Below, piece by piece: positions 5,772-9,758 of a stretch of 9,758 bases of DNA. The notes under the pieces were generated by a model. The model had not been told where the DNA came from. It ran no database searches and worked only from the letters and a program-made list of their open reading frames with translations. The position numbers and the translations under genes are program-made. Origin of the DNA: DAIUCA01 sp964613675 (lineage in GTDB: Bacteria; Pseudomonadota; Gammaproteobacteria; Competibacterales; Competibacteraceae). The stretch is from NCBI GenBank assembly GCA_964613675.1, contig CAZTIH010000102.1:1-9758 (forward strand), given 5' to 3'. Position 1 is the first letter of the stretch; the number at the start of each line of letters is the position of its first letter.

Positions 5772-7487
5772 CTAAGAAATCGGTGCGACTAGTTCGCGTG
5801 CCCTCGGAATGGCCGTTGCCGTGTCCGCAAAAAATTCTAATTTTCCTTGTGCTTCGATTAAATGAGCGCGTTCCAATTTTTTCCTAACGGATTCAGAAAC
5901 TCCGCCCACTAACATGGCGACCCCTTCGCGATTCATTTGTTTGACCGTCGATTCCAGGGCCACAATTCCCGTCATGTCGATCATTGGGACATCAGAAAGA
6001 TCGACAATCACCACCTTAATTTTCTTATTCACGCGGTGCATGACCTTCAACGCCTTGTGAGCAGCACCAAAGAAAAGGGGACCGTTGATGTCGTAAATGG
6101 CGATTTCTGGCGGCAAATCGGGATGTTCATGTTCAGACGCCGCCAGCACATTGCTCTCGGTCAATTCCGCGATGCGTTGGATGAATAGCAGTGACGACAT
6201 CATCAACCCCACAGCTACCGCAATGACCATGTCAAATAGCACGGTCAGCGAAAAACAAATCAACAGCACGATCACATCGTTGCGCGGCGCAGTTTTGAGG
6301 ATGCGAATGAAATGCTGGGGTTCGCTCATATTCCAAGCCACCATAATTAAAATCGCAGCTAATGCGCTCATGGGAATATAGGCCGTGGTGGGGGCGAGGA
6401 TGAGCATGATGACCAGTACCACAATGGCGTGGAATCCCGAGGCAATCGGGGAGTAAGCATGGGACCGAATATTAGTCGCGGTGCGGGAAATGGCCGCCGT
6501 CCCGGGAATGGCACCGAAAAATGGCCCCACGATATTCCCTATGCCCTGGCCCACCAATTCGCCGTTAGAGTGATGTTTAGTGCCCGTCATCCCGTCGGCC
6601 ACCACGGAACACAGCAAGGATTCAATCGCACCCAACATGGCAATTGCGAAGGCGGGTCCCATCAGGCTCTGAATCAATCCAAAGGATAAAACGATGGTTT
6701 CACCTTTTGCATTGGGCCACGACCAAGGCCATGCAAAGGTCGGTAACGCTGCGGGCACCCCGACGCCTACGGTGCCGTCGCTGAGGGTGTACTGGAACCG
6801 ACTCCCGATAGTGATGGGATCGAACCCTACTTTTTGAATTGCAATCGCCAATAGCGTCCCAACGACGAGCGCAACCAAATAACTCGGGATGGGCGTTTTG
6901 AGGCGCGTCCACACGATAATGATCGTAAAAGTCATTAAACCCACAAATAAATCGGGAAATTGCGTTTCGGGAATCAGACCGAATAATTGCACAAGCCGAT
7001 CGAGAAAATGTCCGCTCAAATCTTCGGCCTGCAAACCGAGTAAATCTTTAAGTTGTAAAAATGCGATGACGGTCCCAATGCCCGAGGTAAACCCAATCAC
7101 GACGGGATAGGGAATAAATTCAATGAGTTGCCCCATTCGCCCAATCCCCAACGCAAGCAGAATCAAGCCCGACATTACGGTAGCGACCAGTAATCCCCCT
7201 AAGCCGTGGGTTTGCACGATGGGAAGTAAAATAACGACAAAAGCCGCTGTAGGGCCGGTGATGTTAAAGCGCGACCCACCCAGTAGGGCAGCTAAAAATC
7301 CCGCTGTAATAGTCGTATAGAGGCCGTGTTGAGGGGGCACATCTACAGCAATCGCAAGCGCCATCGAGAGGGGCAATGCCACGATGCCAACGGTTAGGCC
7401 CGCCATTAAATCGCTACGCAGTCGTGCCAATGAGTAATGGCGAAGACTTTCACGCAAAGCTGGTGCAAATAAAGGGGATTTATTCAT
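5772..7487 (-). CDS. dauA: SulP family anion permease with STAS domain (DauA-like)
   Basis: This 571-residue inner-membrane transporter has a SulP core and a C-terminal STAS domain. Family motifs include DLMAGLTVGIVALPLSMALAI (26-46), GGSRFNITGPTAAFVVIL (70-87), GAIESLLCSVVADGMTGTKH, a GELVGQGIGNI stretch and VAWNMSEPQHF. The STAS domain (about 460-560) includes VIVDLSDVPMIDMTGIVAL. The pattern closely follows E. coli DauA (YchM), which takes up C4-dicarboxylates at acidic pH; other SulP proteins carry sulfate or bicarbonate. The substrate is therefore undetermined and the symbol indicates similarity only. The start at 7487 fits the family N-terminus, but no clear Shine-Dalgarno sequence precedes it. 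It is divergent from the aldolase gene and lies directly upstream of the histidine phosphatase. Confidence 0.92.
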   Translation of the reverse strand: MNKSPLFAPALRESLRHYSLARLRSDLMAGLTVGIVALPLSMALAIAVDVPPQHGLYTTITAGFLAALLGGSRFNITGPTAAFVVILLPIVQTHGLGGLLVATVMSGLILLALGIGRMGQLIEFIPYPVVIGFTSGIGTVIAFLQLKDLLGLQAEDLSGHFLDRLVQLFGLIPETQFPDLFVGLMTFTIIIVWTRLKTPIPSYLVALVVGTLLAIAIQKVGFDPITIGSRFQYTLSDGTVGVGVPAALPTFAWPWSWPNAKGETIVLSFGLIQSLMGPAFAIAMLGAIESLLCSVVADGMTGTKHHSNGELVGQGIGNIVGPFFGAIPGTAAISRTATNIRSHAYSPIASGFHAIVVLVIMLILAPTTAYIPMSALAAILIMVAWNMSEPQHFIRILKTAPRNDVIVLLICFSLTVLFDMVIAVAVGLMMSSLLFIQRIAELTESNVLAASEHEHPDLPPEIAIYDINGPLFFGAAHKALKVMHRVNKKIKVVIVDLSDVPMIDMTGIVALESTVKQMNREGVAMLVGGVSESVRKKLERAHLIEAQGKLEFFADTATAIPRARELVAPIS

Positions 7488-7581
7488 TTACGCATTGCAC
7501 AAGGGTGGTTTAGAGAAATTAACGGATAATCGGTGGGATTTAGGTTAACACGCGATTTCAACCCGTCATGAGGTTATTTAA
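7488..7581. promoter_or_regulatory. Divergent intergenic region between permease and aldolase genes
   Basis: This 94-bp AT-rich gap must hold promoters for both flanking genes. I see TGAGG (7569-7573) serving the aldolase GTG start. No -35/-10 pair matches consensus well on either strand. No convincing operator or riboswitch fold is seen. Confidence 0.3.
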
Positions 7582-8235
7582 GTGAAGTTACGCAACGAAT
7601 TCGCTCAACGACATGAGTTAGTCGAGACCGTGCGCCATCTCGCGGATCTCGGTTTGACCCCGGGATTGAGCGGCAATGTTAGTGTGCGGACAGAAGAGGG
7701 CTATTTGTTGACCCCAAGTGGCGTTCATCCTGCCGATTTAGCCCCCGAAAAATGCGTATTTTTAGACTTTTCGGGCCAATTTCACGGCGATTGTCGCCCA
7801 ACGAGCGAGTGGCGACTGCATCGTGATTTACTGGTAGCGCGACCCGACTTCGGGGCGGTGGTTCATACGCATTCTCCCTACGCCACCGCGTTATCCATCA
7901 CGCGAAATTCCCTGCCGGCGGTGCATTACATGATTGCGGCGGCGATGACAGATCGGATTTTGTGTGCGCCATACGCGCTATTTGGCAGTCAGGCCCTTTC
8001 TGAGATAACGATTCAGACATTAGGAACGCAAGCTCGGGCGGTTCTATTGGCGAATCATGGGGTGGTGACAGGGGGGCCATCACTGGAAACAGCGGCACGT
8101 TTAGCGGTAGAAATCGAGAATCTGGCGCGTCAATACGCCCTATCTCGACAATTTGGCGAACCGGTTGTATTGACGGCTTCAGAAGTAGCCGACGCGATGG
8201 CCCAATTTGCTGATGGGTACGGTCAACGCCGCTAA
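7582..8235 (+). CDS. Class II aldolase, FucA-like (L-fuculose-phosphate aldolase type)
   Basis: This cytosolic zinc aldolase of 217 residues is about the length of E. coli FucA (215). The motifs are GNVSVR (31-36), TPSG (44-47), SEW with catalytic Glu76, HTHSPYATALS with zinc ligands His95 and His97, and ANHG with ligand His159. The stretch AVHYMIAAA (113-121) is also as in FucA. The family cleaves sugar phosphates such as fuculose-, ribulose- or 5-deoxyribulose-1-phosphate to dihydroxyacetone phosphate and an aldehyde. No fucose genes lie nearby, so 5-deoxyribose or 5'-deoxyadenosine salvage is at least as plausible (inference). The start is GTG at 7582, supported by TGAGG eight bases upstream. 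Its stop shares four bases with the stop of the convergent NYN gene. Confidence 0.88.
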   Translation: MKLRNEFAQRHELVETVRHLADLGLTPGLSGNVSVRTEEGYLLTPSGVHPADLAPEKCVFLDFSGQFHGDCRPTSEWRLHRDLLVARPDFGAVVHTHSPYATALSITRNSLPAVHYMIAAAMTDRILCAPYALFGSQALSEITIQTLGTQARAVLLANHGVVTGGPSLETAARLAVEIENLARQYALSRQFGEPVVLTASEVADAMAQFADGYGQRR

Positions 8236-9539
8236 TCTGCGGGTTGCTCAGTGCCCAAAAGCTGCTGTAGCAGATGGATTTGGAAATCTGCAATTGAACG
8301 ACGAAGCTTCTGTTCCGTACAAATTTTAAGCTGTTGCATCAGCATGGCTTCTGAAAGCAGTTCAGAACGCAATCGTACGGTTTGTTCGGTCAGGGAAACC
8401 AATGGCGGTTCGCGGACAAATACATCGGCGGCGGCAAAACAGAGTAGAGCCAAGTTAATGGCTTCGGAGGCGTGCTGGGACAAATCCATCGAAGCCCGTT
8501 CTGCAACCTGGTTAAAAGATTCTGAAAGTTGGCCGAATTGGGCTAACCACTTGGCGGTATCTCTCAAGGTTGCGGGTTCGGGCAACCGAAAAATCGGAAN
8601 NNNNNNNNNCGTCGCGAGAATGCTGCGATAACTTTCTAAAGAGTGCATTTCGCGGGCGGCGAGATCGGGCAAAACTTCCCAATGTCCTGGCGACTTGCCT
8701 CGTAAGAGCAGCACAGTTCCCGAATTTGGGGGACGCGCAACACAGAATTCAGTGTCTGAACAAACATGCTGCATGTACTCAATAAATTTCGGAAACCCAA
8801 ATTGACTCTGCTGGAAGTTTGGAACGGCATATTTTACGGCCTCTTGCACAGCCGATAGCACAATCCCTGTGGTGCTTAAATCCGTACGTGCTTGTGCATC
8901 GGTTTTGTACCAGCCGATAATTTCCCTTGTTTTTTCAATTACTTGTGAAATTTCATCGGACGAACTTAGGGGGGCAATCTTTTGACTCAACCGCACATTG
9001 CGCGGATCACATACCGCTGTAAGGGTGGTTCGGGGATAGGCACTGGTACTCGTTTCGCCTTCGGGAACGGCTATCCAGACGAACCCATCGCAGACTGCGC
9101 GGAAGACATTATTAGTCGCACTTTTGTATGCACAGCCGATGACGGTTTTGCCGTATTCATGGAGTTTTTTAGCTAAAGCGGCAAATCCGCCGTCACCCGA
9201 AACGATGACGAAGGTATCGATGGTTGTGCGAATATGCGCTAAATCAATGGCATCAATTGCTAATTGGATATCGGCGGCGTTCTTTTTTTGTTCCCGTGCG
9301 AAACCGAAAACTTGGATGGGGTCGATCCCTAACTCATTGATTTCTGTACGCATTGTAGCGAGTCGCGGATCACTCCAGTTAGCGTAGGCTTTTTGTACTG
9401 CGATGCCGTCGAGGTCATGAGCTTGCCGAATGGCGTTGAGAATTTCCTCAAGTGAAAGGTTGACGATGAGTTGTTGAGAAAAATTGTAACCTTTCAATAG
9501 ATTTTCAATGTCGTAAAAAATTGCCGTTCTGAATGCCAT
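8232..9539 (-). CDS. NYN-domain putative ribonuclease with OST-HTH (LOTUS) domain
   Basis: The N-terminal NYN domain (about 4-156) shows FYDIEN (Asp10, Asn13), KKNAADIQLAIDAI (Asp90, Asp96) and VSGDGGFAAL (Asp116), the acidic set of PIN-like metal-dependent nucleases. A segment at about 222-282, with VLSAVQEAVKYAVPNF and GFPKFIEYM, looks like an OST-HTH/LOTUS RNA-binding domain. A roughly 120-residue helical C-terminus is unrecognised. NYN plus OST-HTH architectures are known in bacteria and in eukaryotic RNA regulators, so an RNA-cleaving role is likely, but the target is unknown. Ten Ns (8600-8609) fall at residues 311-314. The frame is continuous across them as written, but the true gap length is unknown. 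AAGGA seven bases before the ATG supports the start. It is divergent from tRNA-Leu and overlaps the aldolase stop by 4 bp. Confidence 0.85.
   Translation of the reverse strand: MAFRTAIFYDIENLLKGYNFSQQLIVNLSLEEILNAIRQAHDLDGIAVQKAYANWSDPRLATMRTEINELGIDPIQVFGFAREQKKNAADIQLAIDAIDLAHIRTTIDTFVIVSGDGGFAALAKKLHEYGKTVIGCAYKSATNNVFRAVCDGFVWIAVPEGETSTSAYPRTTLTAVCDPRNVRLSQKIAPLSSSDEISQVIEKTREIIGWYKTDAQARTDLSTTGIVLSAVQEAVKYAVPNFQQSQFGFPKFIEYMQHVCSDTEFCVARPPNSGTVLLLRGKSPGHWEVLPDLAAREMHSLESYRSILATXXXXPIFRLPEPATLRDTAKWLAQFGQLSESFNQVAERASMDLSQHASEAINLALLCFAAADVFVREPPLVSLTEQTVRLRSELLSEAMLMQQLKICTEQKLRRSIADFQIHLLQQLLGTEQPAD
8600..8609. other. Run of 10 N (assembly gap)
   Basis: Ten undetermined bases lie inside the NYN gene. 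Exactly ten Ns is often a placeholder rather than a measured gap length, so the coding sequence across it is provisional. Confidence 0.99.
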
Positions 9540-9541
9540 AG

Positions 9542-9557
9542 CAGATTCCTTAATCTG
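9542..9557 (-). promoter_or_regulatory. Hairpin presenting the ribosome-binding site of the NYN gene
   Basis: In the minus-strand mRNA, CAGAUU and AAUCUG form a perfect 6-bp stem around an AAGG tetraloop, the core of the AAGGA Shine-Dalgarno sequence. The stem ends two bases before the start codon. It could present or restrict ribosome access, or be a protein-binding site. The small stem could also be chance. Confidence 0.45.
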
Positions 9558-9657
9558 TCTTTAGAGAGACTTTCTGATTTTAATCGAAGAAGGCGGTCGT
9601 GTAGGCTTCAGCAAGGTAATTGGGGAAAAGTAAGAAAGCGACATGTACAAAAAATGC

Positions 9658-9687
9658 TTGCCAAACCCCGAAATAGCTCGCTATATT
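9658..9687 (+). promoter_or_regulatory. Promoter of tRNA-Leu
   Basis: TTGCCA (9658-9663) and TATATT (9682-9687) are 18 bp apart. A GC-rich discriminator (CCGCGCCC) follows, the hallmark of stringently controlled stable-RNA promoters. Transcription would start near 9694-9696, about ten bases before the mature tRNA 5' end. Confidence 0.75.
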
Positions 9688-9704
9688 CCGCGCCCTTCAG
9701 TAGG

Positions 9705-9758
9705 GCCGAGATGGCGGAATCGGTAGACGCAGTGGACTCAAAATCCACCGGGGTAGCC
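9705..9758 (+). tRNA. tRNA-Leu (anticodon CAA), 3' end cut by the window
   Basis: The 5' acceptor strand GCCGAGA, the D-arm (GCG...CGC with AATCGGTAGA) and the anticodon arm GTGGA-CTCAAAA-TCCAC are present. The anticodon is CAA at 9737-9739, reading UUG. The start of a long class II variable arm is seen, and the T-arm and 3' acceptor lie beyond the edge. It closely resembles the E. coli leuX type. Confidence 0.93.

Noticed and set aside
7898..8293. Minus-strand open frame of 131 residues opposite the aldolase gene
   Set aside because: It overlaps catalytic motifs of the aldolase and the NYN 3' end and has no domain; it is a frame shadow.
9705..9758. tRNA-Leu as an integration site for a genomic island
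   Set aside because: Leu tRNA genes are known island targets, but the 3' half, where an att site would lie, is outside the window and no integrase is seen.

Overview
This window reads as chromosomal housekeeping DNA from a Gammaproteobacterium of roughly 50% GC (judged by eye, not counted). The support is family-level: a YciO-type Sua5/YrdC protein, a DauA-type SulP permease, a FucA-like aldolase, a cytochrome-c5-type dihaem protein, and the order birA - coaX - tRNA-Thr, which is a familiar gammaproteobacterial neighbourhood. Genus cannot be assigned from sequence alone. The tRNA-Thr gene has no encoded CCA. A run of 10 Ns at 8600-8609 shows this is a draft scaffold.

Layout. At 1-509 is the 3' end of a proline-rich, repeat-bearing protein of unknown function, cut by the window edge. 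At 605-2353 (+) are yciO and a secreted coiled-coil protein with a C-terminal LysM domain. They are 27 bp apart and probably co-transcribed. A convergent gene at 2422-3360 (-) encodes a membrane-anchored cytochrome with two tandem c5-like haem domains. Divergent from it, birA (a short form lacking the DNA-binding domain) and coaX overlap by 7 bp at 3460-4949 (+), followed by tRNA-Thr(UGU) at 5028-5100 with its own promoter-like sequence. A minus-strand pair at 5157-7487 holds a SulP/STAS anion permease followed by an exported histidine phosphatase. Divergent from that pair is a class II aldolase (7582-8235, +). Its stop codon overlaps the stop of a minus-strand NYN-nuclease/OST-HTH protein (8232-9539). 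The right edge cuts a tRNA-Leu(CAA) gene preceded by a strong stable-RNA-type promoter.

How the genes fit together. BirA and CoaX serve cofactor metabolism (biotin attachment and coenzyme A synthesis). YciO belongs to a tRNA-modification family. The dihaem cytochrome probably shuttles electrons at the periplasmic face of the membrane. The permease and the exported phosphatase may be co-expressed, but the sequence does not show why. No mobile element, CRISPR array, phage gene or clear defence island was found. The parts most worth a second look are the NYN + OST-HTH protein with a hairpin around its ribosome-binding site, the internally duplicated cytochrome, and two separate genes carrying near-identical in-frame DNA tandem repeats.
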